A stretch of DNA of 64,000 nt from Bacteroidota bacterium (GTDB lineage Bacteria > Bacteroidota > Bacteroidia > CAILMK01 > JACPUW01): NCBI GenBank assembly GCA_016192035.1, contig JACPUW010000030.1, forward strand, positions 194,322 to 258,321. Reading direction: 5' to 3'. The notes beneath the pieces were generated by a model. It was not told where the DNA came from. It saw only the letters and a program-made list of their open reading frames with translations, and made no database searches. Position numbers and translations under genes: made by a program. Below, one piece after another: positions 8,601 through 18,168 of this stretch (positions are counted from its first letter, which is position 1; every line of letters starts with the position of its first letter).

Positions 8601-11168
8601 ATGAGAATTGAGAAAACGGTTGTCCTGATTTTGTTGCTCGGCCTGTGCAGCATGATGGCGGCGGCCTATCCGCTACGGGGTACCGTGCTGGCCAGCGGCG
8701 CGGGCCCCCTGTCGGGAGTGTCGGTCTATGTGGCCGGTAGCACCTACGGAGTAGTGACCAATGCCAAGGGCGAGTTTGTGATGGAGCTGGGGGCGGGCTC
8801 CCATATTCTTGTATTTAGCTATCTGGGGTACAAGAGGCTAGAACTAGAAGTGGTGCTGCCCAATGACAAAGGGGTAAGGGTGGAATTGGAGCCGGAGATT
8901 TTTAGCCTTGAGGAGGTTTCGGTAAGTGCCCGGGGCAAGGATCCCGCCTATGAGCTCATGCGCCTGGCAAGCGAAAACCGAAACAAACACTTGCTTGCCT
9001 ACCAGTCTTTTAGGGTAAATGCCTATCTAAAGGCATCACTCCAGAAACAAGACCTGAAGGCCGGGCCCGATAGCCTGCCCAACGACAGTGGCCAATATGC
9101 CACCAAAGAAAGAATGAACCTGCTGGAGAAGTACAGTGCCCTAAGCTGGCAAGCGCCTGCCCACCGCAAAGAGGTGGTAATGGCCTACAAGGACTACACC
9201 GATGAACCTGAAGTGCTTGATATTTCAAGCACCTTGGGCTCCTACGGTTTCTATGTGGAAAGTCCACAGAACTATGACCCTATGGGTGTGCAGGGGGAAA
9301 ACAGCCTGCTCTTTTACCTGCACCCATTAGAGACCGATATAAACCTGTACAAGGCCTTGGTAACCATAGGGCAGATAAACGATATGCCCTTTATTTCACC
9401 CCTGCACCCCTTGGCTGCCGCATCATATAAATTTGGCCTTGAGGAGTCTTTTGTGCTGGGCAACTTATTGGTACACAAAATATCCGTGTTGCCCCGGCGG
9501 GCAGGTGAACCGCTGTTTAGCGGGCATATTTTCCTGGTTGACGGTGACTGGGCCATACTCACCGCCGACCTGGCTTTGCCCGCGCAGGCCTCGGGGGTTT
9601 TTACCCATTTGCGCTTTGCGCAGAATTTTGAAAAACACCCATCTGGTGCCTGGCTCTGTAGCCGTGAGGAGTTTTTTTATGAAGCACTGGATGAAGGGAT
9701 TACCTATATGGGAAATACCCTGGTGCGCTACATGGACCACGAGGTAGATCCTGTGTTTAGCCCCGGTTTTTTCAATGGTGAAGTGTATGCGCTCACTCCT
9801 GATGCCGGGGCCATGGCCAACGAACTTTTGGAAAGGTTCAGGCCTGTGACCCTCAAAAAGGAAGAACTACGCTTTATACAAACACAGGACAGCCTGTTGG
9901 TTGTCCGCGCAGGGCCTGGGTACCTGGTGGAGCGCGACTCCAGTTTTAACCGTACCTCAGTTTGGGACGTGCTGCTGTTTGGTATTCAGCACCAAAACTC
10001 ATTTAAGGGCACGTATTGGTACTTTATGCCCGTGTTGCTCCAGCCCAGGGTTTTTCAGCCAGGTGGCTATCGCCATGCCTTGGGGTTGAACTGTTCCAAG
10101 TTTTTTAAGAATACGGGCCAAAAGCTGGAAACTTATGCGCAGCTGGACTATGGGTTCCTTAACCAGGATTTGAGGGGACATGCCAAAGCGGCCTATACCT
10201 TCAACAGTTTCAATTTCTCTAGGGCCAGCCTTGGGTTTGGTAGCCAATATAGGCTGCTCAATGAGAACCCATCGGTGGTGGCAAACCTTAGCCCCGGCAA
10301 TTACAACCGCGAAGACCATGTGGAACTGGGCTATGACCGCGAGATCGTGAACGGGGTTTATGTCAATACCAAAGCCTTATTTGTCAGGCATTCCCCTGTT
10401 ACCAACCTGGCTGCACCCTTGTTCATGGATTCCTTGGAGGCTTGGCTGGGATCGGAGTTTACCCACGAGCTGAGCAGTTTTTTCAAACCCGTGTATTTTG
10501 AACCCTATACCAAGTTGATGCTGGAATGGGACTTGGCTATTCGTTTTAAACAGAAATACTGGACTACCCCCGTGCGCAAGATGGTCATGGGCTCTGACTG
10601 GCCTAAACTGAACGTTTTTGTCCGATTGGGTATCCCGGGCATCCTGGGCAGCATTTCATCTTTTGGCTTTGCCCAGCTTAGGGTGAATGATGTGGTGCCA
10701 TTAGGCTCGTTTGGCTATTCGCAGTACCATGTGGACTTAGGGGGCTTTTTCTGGAAGAAAGCCGTCCAATTGGTTGATGAAAAGTTCTTTATAGGCGGCG
10801 ATTATATTTGGTTTACCAACCCCCTCCGGGCACAGCAACTCTTGGGGCATTCCCTGCGCACCACCCATCCTTTTGTAGAATACCACTACCGACACACTTT
10901 TGATGGTGCCATAATGAACAAGTTGCCCGTGTTGCGCCGGCTGCGCCTGGGATTGGTGCTGGGTACCAACGGCCTACTGCTTACCGGCAGAAGTGCCATG
11001 GTACACCTGGAAACCTATTATGGCCTGGAGAAAAAGTTTAGGGCCGGTTTGCAGTTGTTTAAAGTGGGCCTGTATCGAATTGATGGCTACAACTCCATTG
11101 CCGATTTCCAATCGGACTGGCGGCTTGGGTTCACGGTGTTCAACCCCGCTACCAAAACTTGGTTATAG
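8601..11168 (+). CDS. DUF5686-family outer-membrane protein with carboxypeptidase-like regulatory domain (copy 1)
   Basis: Large envelope protein of 855 residues. ATG at 8601 gives a good signal peptide (hydrophobic core VVLILLLGLCSMMAAA). Next comes a CarboxypepD_reg-like beta-sandwich (about residues 28-105, with GSTYGVVTNAKGEF and FSYLGYKRLELEV), of the kind found at the N-terminus of TonB-dependent receptors. The rest is the DUF5686 region: a soluble part followed by a long C-terminal region rich in aromatic beta-strands that is probably a barrel (FRAGLQLFKVGLYRID and the final FNPATKTWL). Function is unknown. Copy 2 begins about 100 bases later with the same layout, so the two arose by tandem duplication. 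An in-frame ATG at 8556 is a less likely start. Confidence 0.85.
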   Translation: MRIEKTVVLILLLGLCSMMAAAYPLRGTVLASGAGPLSGVSVYVAGSTYGVVTNAKGEFVMELGAGSHILVFSYLGYKRLELEVVLPNDKGVRVELEPEIFSLEEVSVSARGKDPAYELMRLASENRNKHLLAYQSFRVNAYLKASLQKQDLKAGPDSLPNDSGQYATKERMNLLEKYSALSWQAPAHRKEVVMAYKDYTDEPEVLDISSTLGSYGFYVESPQNYDPMGVQGENSLLFYLHPLETDINLYKALVTIGQINDMPFISPLHPLAAASYKFGLEESFVLGNLLVHKISVLPRRAGEPLFSGHIFLVDGDWAILTADLALPAQASGVFTHLRFAQNFEKHPSGAWLCSREEFFYEALDEGITYMGNTLVRYMDHEVDPVFSPGFFNGEVYALTPDAGAMANELLERFRPVTLKKEELRFIQTQDSLLVVRAGPGYLVERDSSFNRTSVWDVLLFGIQHQNSFKGTYWYFMPVLLQPRVFQPGGYRHALGLNCSKFFKNTGQKLETYAQLDYGFLNQDLRGHAKAAYTFNSFNFSRASLGFGSQYRLLNENPSVVANLSPGNYNREDHVELGYDREIVNGVYVNTKALFVRHSPVTNLAAPLFMDSLEAWLGSEFTHELSSFFKPVYFEPYTKLMLEWDLAIRFKQKYWTTPVRKMVMGSDWPKLNVFVRLGIPGILGSISSFGFAQLRVNDVVPLGSFGYSQYHVDLGGFFWKKAVQLVDEKFFIGGDYIWFTNPLRAQQLLGHSLRTTHPFVEYHYRHTFDGAIMNKLPVLRRLRLGLVLGTNGLLLTGRSAMVHLETYYGLEKKFRAGLQLFKVGLYRIDGYNSIADFQSDWRLGFTVFNPATKTWL

Positions 11169-11271
11169 CATCCGGTACCGCTCACAAAAGGTAGAGGCAG
11201 GCCAAGCCGTTTTTTTGCCTTTTGAGGGAATCTCTTTTCTTATTCGCGTTGCGTTCGGCTACTTTGCGCTT

Positions 11272-13806
11272 GTGTTTCATAGAGTAGTACTATTTCTCCT
11301 TTTTGCCAGTGCCCTTTTTCAGCAGGGCTACGCTGGCCAGTTGCGTGGTACAGTGTCAGATACCGGGGGCAAACCCATCCCCTCGGTATCTATACAGGTA
11401 GTAAGCAGCACCTATGGGGTAGTGACCAACCTGAACGGCGAGTACTACCTAGACTTGGCGCCGGGGCCTTATGAAATCCGTTTTCAGAGCCTGGGTTTTG
11501 AACCTAAAGTTATCAAGGTAAGTATGGGTACACAGGCAGTGGTTAGGCATGTGGTATTGGCTAAATCGGTGTACCAACTGGCTCCGGTAACCATCATGGC
11601 CGATGGGCTAGACCCGGCTTATGCCATTATCAAGCAGGCCATAGCCCAAAAGGAAAAGTATGTGGAGGCCAAGGTGCCCTTTATGTGCAAGGTGTACAAA
11701 AAATCGGGACTGGAAAGCCACCGTGAAGTAGAAAAAATTGATTCCCTTAGCTTTAATGTGGTAAAGAAGGAAGAGGTTAAGAGAATGGAATTTGTGGAAT
11801 CCATTTCCTCTCTCTATTTCAAGCCTCCCGGACAGTACAAGGAGGTGGTGCACGCCTACCTGGACCATGCCAAGAAGCGGGACCTGGATTTTGGCAACCA
11901 GGCCAATGTGGGGTTTACGCTCAGCGCGCCTGGCACATTCGACGACTATATGCCTCCGGCCACTGGCAGTAACAAGAACCTTTTCACGCAATCAATGGCT
12001 GAGGCCGATTTTAATTTCTATGCCAATCTCATGTCCTTGCCCGCGCTGTACGACAAACCTTTTGTATCGCCCATTTCCAATTCGGCACTACTGGCCTACC
12101 GCTATAGGTTAGATGCATCTTTTATGGAGGACAGTCTCCTGGTGCACCGCATAGAGGTAATGCCCCGGCGCAGTGCGGGGCCCTACTTCAGCGGGTATAT
12201 CTATATAGTAGAAGACCTATGGTGCATAAAAGCAGTAGAGTTTCAAGTGGACAAGAATGCGCTGATGGGATATACCTCATTTAAGCTCATTGTCAATTAT
12301 AGCCCTGTGGGTGAACATGTTTGGTTGCCCTGGCGCGAAGAGTATTTCTACGGGTCAAAAGGTGAAGGTGGCATTTTAATGGGCCATGCGGTGGCGGTGT
12401 TTTCAGACTACCTGCGAGACCCCGAGTTTCCCGTACGTTTTTTTGACAATGCGCTCACTGTGACCGAAGACGATGCCAAAGGCCAAGGCTTGGACTATTG
12501 GGACAAGTACCGGCCGGTAACCTTAAAACCCGATGAAAGTGCCTATGTGCGGCAGCAAGACAGCATTCGTGCCTATTACAGCAGCGACAAGTACAAGAGG
12601 GAAGCCGATTCCAGTTTCAACGAAACCAAATGGCTTGATTTTCTGGTTACTGGCGTGGGATACCGCAATTCCATAAAGGGATACCAGTTCTCTTTTTCGC
12701 CGCTCATAGCCCAACCCAGGCCATTTTCGGTGGGTGGCTACCGGCACGCGCTCAATGGTGGATACAAGAAAACCTGGCCAACGACCAAAAAGTCGGTGGG
12801 CATTGACGGCGAGGTGAGCTATGGATTTCTAAACAATGACCCGAGGGGCAAGGGTGAGCTGAGCCTGGTAGTGGACCCGGTCAAATTTGTGTCGTATGAA
12901 ATTGGCGGGGGGAGCGTGTTTGAGTTGATCAATGCCTACAATTCCATAGCGGCCACTTTTAGCCGGGGCAATTATGTGCTTAAGGAACATGTGGTGGTAG
13001 GGGCCAAGCGCGAATTGGCCAATGGGCTTTTTGCCGCCGCACGCATGGAGTGGAGCGATCTTAAATCTCTGGATGACTATAATATAGAGGGATGGAGCAA
13101 TACGCTTTTTGGAGAACTGAACGAGCCTACCCCTTTTGAACGCTACACCAAACTGGAACTGGAAATCAAGCTTACCATACGCTTTAAGCAGCAGTACCAT
13201 TTGCGGGCCAACCAAAAGGTAATAGTGGGTTCTAAATACCCTCAGGTGCGCGTGCAGTATAAATGGGGCATACCTGGCATACTGGGGAGTATGGTCAACC
13301 ACCATTTCTTGGAGTTGAAGGTGTTTGACCAAATGAAACTAGGCGCTTGGGGCACCCTTAAATACAATGCCATAGCGGGCAGTTTTCTTATTTCTCAGTC
13401 CCTGCGCATCATAGACTACAAATTTTTTAGGGGGTCCGACCGATTTTTCTACTCCAATCCCCTGCATTCATTTCAGTTATTGGGCACTTCCCTGGCATCA
13501 AATAGGCCCTATTTCCAGACACACATTATCCACCATTTCAACGGGGCCATTTTTGACAAACTGGCGCTGAACCGCTGGGCCAACCTCAACGCGGTGCTGG
13601 GAGGGGGTGCCCTGTTGGAATTCGGAAATTCGTTTGCACACTATGAAGCGTTTGCCGGTATAGAGCGCCCCTTTAGGATTGGCAACGAATTGTTTAAGCT
13701 GGGCGTGTATTATGTGGTTTCTGACAACAACCAATCAGGGGCCAGGTCATCGGTGAAGGTGGGATTTGATTTTTACAACTCCTTTACCCGTAGCTGGAAC
13801 TATTGA
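11272..13806 (+). CDS. DUF5686-family outer-membrane protein with carboxypeptidase-like regulatory domain (copy 2)
   Basis: Paralogue of the preceding gene, with the same domain order: signal peptide, CarboxypepD_reg-like domain (SSTYGVVTNLNGEY), then the DUF5686 region with a probable C-terminal barrel. Matching blocks include DPAYAIIKQAIAQKEKY versus DPAYELMRLASENRNKH, and RGNYVLKEHVVVGAKRE versus PGNYNREDHVELGYDRE. The reading frame is open far upstream into copy 1, but the GTG at 11272 places a standard signal peptide (FHRVVLFLLFASALFQQ) at the N-terminus; TTG 11215 is an alternative. Length is 844 residues. Function unknown; probably an outer-membrane assembly or transport role shared with copy 1. 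Confidence 0.84.
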   Translation: MFHRVVLFLLFASALFQQGYAGQLRGTVSDTGGKPIPSVSIQVVSSTYGVVTNLNGEYYLDLAPGPYEIRFQSLGFEPKVIKVSMGTQAVVRHVVLAKSVYQLAPVTIMADGLDPAYAIIKQAIAQKEKYVEAKVPFMCKVYKKSGLESHREVEKIDSLSFNVVKKEEVKRMEFVESISSLYFKPPGQYKEVVHAYLDHAKKRDLDFGNQANVGFTLSAPGTFDDYMPPATGSNKNLFTQSMAEADFNFYANLMSLPALYDKPFVSPISNSALLAYRYRLDASFMEDSLLVHRIEVMPRRSAGPYFSGYIYIVEDLWCIKAVEFQVDKNALMGYTSFKLIVNYSPVGEHVWLPWREEYFYGSKGEGGILMGHAVAVFSDYLRDPEFPVRFFDNALTVTEDDAKGQGLDYWDKYRPVTLKPDESAYVRQQDSIRAYYSSDKYKREADSSFNETKWLDFLVTGVGYRNSIKGYQFSFSPLIAQPRPFSVGGYRHALNGGYKKTWPTTKKSVGIDGEVSYGFLNNDPRGKGELSLVVDPVKFVSYEIGGGSVFELINAYNSIAATFSRGNYVLKEHVVVGAKRELANGLFAAARMEWSDLKSLDDYNIEGWSNTLFGELNEPTPFERYTKLELEIKLTIRFKQQYHLRANQKVIVGSKYPQVRVQYKWGIPGILGSMVNHHFLELKVFDQMKLGAWGTLKYNAIAGSFLISQSLRIIDYKFFRGSDRFFYSNPLHSFQLLGTSLASNRPYFQTHIIHHFNGAIFDKLALNRWANLNAVLGGGALLEFGNSFAHYEAFAGIERPFRIGNELFKLGVYYVVSDNNQSGARSSVKVGFDFYNSFTRSWNY

Positions 13807-13883
13807 TTTGATTGGCACGGGGGGGCTCTGGCGGTTTTGGCTTAGGCCCGTTTATTTTTACTGGTTGGCTTAGGCCTGTCTGC

Positions 13884-16835
13884 ATGTACCTCAACTGCCA
13901 TACCTACTATAGCTACAAGTACGGGACCCTCTCACCCGATGCGCTCCTGGGCATGGCCCGCAATTGGGGCCTGGAGCAGCTGGCGCACACCGACATCAAT
14001 AGTACCTCGGCCACATTGGAGATGCTTCGCCTCTCAGCCCGCTTTGGGGTGAGGGTAGTGCCGGGCATTGACTTTAGAAACGGCGCCAAACAATTGTTTG
14101 TGGCCCTGGCCATGAACAATGAAGGCTACCGTGAAATATGCGCATACCTGTCAGGCTTTCTCACTACCGACAAACCACCCATACCGGCACGTGCACCGGC
14201 ATTTACCCACACTTATGTGGTGTACCCCTTGGGTGCATATACCGGGTTTGAATTGCTCGAAAACGAGTATATTGGAGTGAAACCTGCCGATTTGCCCAAA
14301 TATCGGCTTGGCAAAATACCCCAAATGGCCAGGGCTAAAGGGGTGGCCCTCCATACAGCTAGTTTTGGCAACAAGGCAGGCCATAACGCCCACCGTTTGC
14401 TGCGGGCTATTGACAATAATTTGTTGCTCAGTAAATTGCCAAAGAGTGAAGAGGCCATGCCCACCGACCTGCTGCTTCCGCCCGCCAACCTCTTGGATAC
14501 CTATGCCGATTTCCCTCACCTGATTGACAATGCCAACCGATTGCTGGCCCAGTGTTCGGTGAGCTTTGAGTTTGGCAATGCCGACCAACACCGCAACCAA
14601 AAGACCTATACGGGCACCGTGAGGGGTGACCTGGAGCGCCTAGACCAGCTATGCACCGATGGCCTGGGGTATAGGTACCGGGGAAACCTTAACGAGTCCA
14701 TTCGTGCACGGGTTGACATGGAAACCGATATCATTACCAAAAAGGGCTTTCTCTCGTACTTCCTTATCAATCATGATATTACGTCATATGCCAGAAGCAA
14801 GGGCTATTTCTATGTGGGCAGGGGCAGCGGGGCCAACAGTCTCTTGGCCTACCTGCTGCGCATTACCGATGTGGATCCAATAGAGCTAGACCTTTATTTT
14901 GAGCGTTTTATCAACCTGTACCGGCGAAATCCGCCCGATTTTGACATTGATTTTTCATGGACTGACCGCGACGATGTGACCAGGTACATTTTTCAGCGGT
15001 TTGCCCATACCTCATTGGTGGGTGCCTATGTCACTTTTCAGCATAAAATGGTAGTGCGTGAACTGGGAAAGGTGTTTGGCCTGCCCAAAGCTGAAATTGA
15101 TGCGCTGGGCGAGGGCCGGCTGACCAAAGGGGGCGCCGACCATATGGCCGCCTTGGTGTTGCGCTATGGCGCGTTGATTTCTGGATTTCCCAGCCACTGT
15201 AGCGTACACTCCAGTGGCATTATCATAGCCGATGATCCCTTGCACTGTTTTGGCACTACCTTCTTGCCGCCCAAGGGATTTCCCACCTCTGATTTTGACA
15301 TGGTGATAGCCGAAGACGTGGGACTCTACAAGTTTGACATACTGGCGCAGCGCGGCCTGGGCAAGATCCGTGACACGGTGGACATAGTGCTCAACAACCA
15401 AGGAATACTGATAGATGTACATGATATAAAGGCTTTTAAGGAAGATAGCGGCATAAATGAAAACCTACGTGAGGGAAGGGCTATGGGCTGTTTTTATGTA
15501 GAAAGCCCTGCTATGCGCGGCTTGCTGTGCAAACTCAAGGTTGACACCTATTTGGGCTTGGTGGCCGCCAGCAGCATCATCCGCCCAGGCGTGTCGCAGA
15601 GCGGCATGATGCGCGAGTATATCAAGCGGTTTAGGGAGCCCGAACGGCGCAAGGATGCCCACCCCGTGTTGCTTGAAATCATGCCCGAAACCTTTGGGGT
15701 GATGGTTTATCAAGAAGACGTGATAAAGGTGGCGCATTTTTTTGCGGGCCTGGACCTAGCTCAGGCCGACGTGCTCAGAAGGGGTATGAGCGGAAAGTTT
15801 AGGAGCCGTGAAGAGTTTGATGCCGTGAAGGATACGTTTTTTTCCAATTGTGCGGCCAAGGGGCATACGCATGATATGACTTCTGATGTGTGGCGGCAGA
15901 TTGAAAGTTTTGCGGGGTATGCCTTTGCCAAAGGGCACTCTGCCTCATATGCCGTGGAGAGTTACCAAAGCCTTTTTTTAAAGACTTATTACCCACTGGA
16001 ATACATGGTAGCCACGGTAAACAATGGCGGAGGCTTTTACCGCCCGGCAGATTACCTACATGAAGCACGCATGAATGGGGGACGGGTACACCCGCCCTGC
16101 GTAAACCACAGTGAGGCACTCTGTACCATTATTGGCAAGGATATTTATATTGGGATGGGGTTTTTGCAAGGGCTGGAATCAGAAGTTGCCACGGGCATAG
16201 CCCAGGAAAGGGCCATGAAAGGGGCCTTTGCCAGCTTTGATAATTTTGTTGACCGGGTACAGATCTCCTTGGAACAGTTGACTATACTGATTAGGATAGA
16301 CGCTTTTAGGTTTACCGGTAGGCATAAGCGCGAATTGCTCTGGGAGGCGCATTTTAAACTAAGCCGCCACAAGGCCCAGCCCCGGCAGGCATTGATGTTT
16401 CAGCCCCCACACAAAAAATTTGTGATCCCCGAACTGGAGCAGTCTTGGCGTGAAGATGCCTTTGACCAATTGGAGTTGCTGGGTTTTTCGCTTTGCCACC
16501 CTTTTGATTTGCTGTCGGAGCATAAGGAGCGCCACCTGTTGGCGCGTCACTTACCTGCCCTGTTGGGCAAACAAGTGCGTATCTGGGGGTATCTTATCAA
16601 TACCAAGCCTACCCGTACCATCAAGGGTGAGCCCATGAACTTTGGTTGTTTTCTGGACAAGGAAGGCCGTTTTTTTGATACTACCAGCTTTCCTGCCGTG
16701 GCTGCCAAATATCCTTATAGAGGTAGGGGGGTGTATGAAATAGAGGGGACGGTAGCTGAGGAATTTGGATTTTATAGTATTGAGGTCATGAGTGTTAGGC
16801 GGGTGCCCGTGATTCCTGACCCCAGGTACGGGTAG
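13884..16835 (+). CDS. short DNA polymerase III alpha subunit (DnaE2/ImuC-like, error-prone type)
   Basis: C-family DNA polymerase of 983 residues, shorter than replicative DnaE (about 1,150 or more). The N-terminus is a PHP domain (YLNCHTYYSYKYG, then LAHTDIN, where family members usually have LTDH, so metal binding may be impaired). The catalytic aspartates are in PPDFDIDFSW and in YKFDILAQRGLGKI. GRGSGANSLLAYLL and FAKGHSASYAVESYQS are further polymerase motifs. A C-terminal OB-fold-like region follows (VRIWGYLINT). ATG at 13884 was chosen because the PHP domain begins at once; the frame is open back to 13812. DnaE-type polymerases of this size usually act in mutagenic repair with a Y-family polymerase; dinB is nearby. 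Which alpha subunit is replicative cannot be told from this window. Confidence 0.85.
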   Translation: MYLNCHTYYSYKYGTLSPDALLGMARNWGLEQLAHTDINSTSATLEMLRLSARFGVRVVPGIDFRNGAKQLFVALAMNNEGYREICAYLSGFLTTDKPPIPARAPAFTHTYVVYPLGAYTGFELLENEYIGVKPADLPKYRLGKIPQMARAKGVALHTASFGNKAGHNAHRLLRAIDNNLLLSKLPKSEEAMPTDLLLPPANLLDTYADFPHLIDNANRLLAQCSVSFEFGNADQHRNQKTYTGTVRGDLERLDQLCTDGLGYRYRGNLNESIRARVDMETDIITKKGFLSYFLINHDITSYARSKGYFYVGRGSGANSLLAYLLRITDVDPIELDLYFERFINLYRRNPPDFDIDFSWTDRDDVTRYIFQRFAHTSLVGAYVTFQHKMVVRELGKVFGLPKAEIDALGEGRLTKGGADHMAALVLRYGALISGFPSHCSVHSSGIIIADDPLHCFGTTFLPPKGFPTSDFDMVIAEDVGLYKFDILAQRGLGKIRDTVDIVLNNQGILIDVHDIKAFKEDSGINENLREGRAMGCFYVESPAMRGLLCKLKVDTYLGLVAASSIIRPGVSQSGMMREYIKRFREPERRKDAHPVLLEIMPETFGVMVYQEDVIKVAHFFAGLDLAQADVLRRGMSGKFRSREEFDAVKDTFFSNCAAKGHTHDMTSDVWRQIESFAGYAFAKGHSASYAVESYQSLFLKTYYPLEYMVATVNNGGGFYRPADYLHEARMNGGRVHPPCVNHSEALCTIIGKDIYIGMGFLQGLESEVATGIAQERAMKGAFASFDNFVDRVQISLEQLTILIRIDAFRFTGRHKRELLWEAHFKLSRHKAQPRQALMFQPPHKKFVIPELEQSWREDAFDQLELLGFSLCHPFDLLSEHKERHLLARHLPALLGKQVRIWGYLINTKPTRTIKGEPMNFGCFLDKEGRFFDTTSFPAVAAKYPYRGRGVYEIEGTVAEEFGFYSIEVMSVRRVPVIPDPRYG

Positions 16836-16946
16836 ATAGGTATGGGGCTGGTGGGGCCACGAGGTGGCTATATGATGTGGGGCAAATAGCTAAGGCATAA
16901 GCAATGAAGTGGATGACCCAGGCATGGACAGGCCCAATCATTACAC

Positions 16947-16996
16947 AAATTGCGTAACGCAATTTGCGTAACGCAATTTGCGTAATCAGTGATTAC
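16947..16996. repeat. three 14-bp tandem repeats plus palindrome upstream of the ATPase gene
   Basis: Three consecutive 14-base units start at 16947, 16961 and 16975. The first two differ at one base (AAATTGCGTAACGC and AATTTGCGTAACGC); the third diverges in its last three bases. The first unit with its neighbour makes a 9+1+9 inverted repeat (16947-16965). Immediately after, GTAATCA-G-TGATTAC (16982-16996) is a 7+1+7 palindrome. The cluster ends 10 bases before the ATG of the ATPase gene, a good position for repressor binding. Confidence 0.75.
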
Positions 16997-17006
16997 ATTT
17001 GTGGGC

Positions 17007-18134
17007 ATGAAAGGCAAACAAGTAAACCCGTTTTATATATCGGGATATGGAGGCGAACCCTATTTCTGCAATCGCTCCACAGAAACCAAGGAGTTGATAG
17101 ACAATGTAAATAATGGTCGAAATACGGTGATGTATGGATGGCGGAGGCTTGGTAAATCTGCCTTGCTATGGCACATGGCAAACTCCCTTGGGCCACAAGG
17201 GTACCTCTGCATCTATGTGGACCTATTGGGCACCAAAACCATGCAACAAGCAGTGGAATCCATAGCCCAGTCGGCCGTACGTGCGTCTCAACAAAAGCCA
17301 AACTTATGGGATAAGGTGTTGAAAATGATAGGAAACATCGGTGCACAATTGAGCATGGATCCCTTGTCGGGCATGCCTACCCTCACCCTGGGTGTTGACA
17401 GCCGGAAAAAGGAAAATGGGCAACAGCACCTACTCGGGGTAATGGCCTTTTTGGCAGATATATGGCCAAACGTGGTACTTATATTAGATGAATTTCAGCA
17501 AATACTGGAGTATCCTGACGGCCCACTGCCCGAAGCCACTTTTCGGTCGGCCATGCAGCAATTTCCGCAAGTGCGCTTTGTGTTTTCCGGCAGCCATAGG
17601 CACCTAATGGCTTCCATGTTCAATGACCTTAACCGGCCATTTTACCGCAGTTGTGCCACGCTCTCCATAAGCCCCATACCGCTGGAACACTATATACCTT
17701 TTATTGAAAACTGGATGAAAAAGGGCGGAAAGGATATAGTAGCAGGGCAAATTGAAACCATTTATTCCTGGGCCAGGGGACAAACCTATTACGTTCAATT
17801 GATTTGCAATTTGCTGTATGCCAGCGAAAAAGGAATTGATAATGCGCTAATTCAACAGCTTTTCAGGCAGTGCATAGCCCAGGATGCCCCATACTGCCAG
17901 CACATACATGACTTGCTTACCACCAAGCAGCGCGACCTAATGAGGGCCATGGCGCGTGAGGATGTAGTGGCGTCACCTACCGCCCATGCATTTTTGGAGA
18001 AATACGCACTGGGCGCCGCCAGTTCGGTGGCGAGGGCCTTGGCCACCTTGGAGAATAAATCCATCATTATATGGAACGAAGACGGGTACCGCATACATGA
18101 TACCCTGCTTTCCCGCTGGTACGCGCAGCTATAG
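17007..18134 (+). CDS. AAA/STAND-type ATPase (archaeal ATPase-2-like)
   Basis: P-loop NTPase of 375 residues. Walker A is YGWRRLGKSALL near residue 45, Walker B is VVLILDEFQQI, and a sensor-like strand is VRFVFSGSHRHLM. A helical lid and a winged-helix-like C-terminus follow (SSVARALATLENKSIIIW, IHDTLLSRWYA). This is the layout of the ATPase_2 (archaeal-type) branch of STAND NTPases, which occur singly in many Bacteroidota and whose substrates are unknown. ATG 17007 was preferred to GTG 16989, which lies inside the palindrome. There is no partner gene in the same operon. The repeat cluster directly upstream suggests tight regulation. It could be a nucleic-acid or signalling ATPase; no function is claimed. 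Confidence 0.8.
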   Translation: MKGKQVNPFYISGYGGEPYFCNRSTETKELIDNVNNGRNTVMYGWRRLGKSALLWHMANSLGPQGYLCIYVDLLGTKTMQQAVESIAQSAVRASQQKPNLWDKVLKMIGNIGAQLSMDPLSGMPTLTLGVDSRKKENGQQHLLGVMAFLADIWPNVVLILDEFQQILEYPDGPLPEATFRSAMQQFPQVRFVFSGSHRHLMASMFNDLNRPFYRSCATLSISPIPLEHYIPFIENWMKKGGKDIVAGQIETIYSWARGQTYYVQLICNLLYASEKGIDNALIQQLFRQCIAQDAPYCQHIHDLLTTKQRDLMRAMAREDVVASPTAHAFLEKYALGAASSVARALATLENKSIIIWNEDGYRIHDTLLSRWYAQL

Positions 18135-18168
18135 GCAGGGCATATGTGCACTGGACCCCCCACCAACT

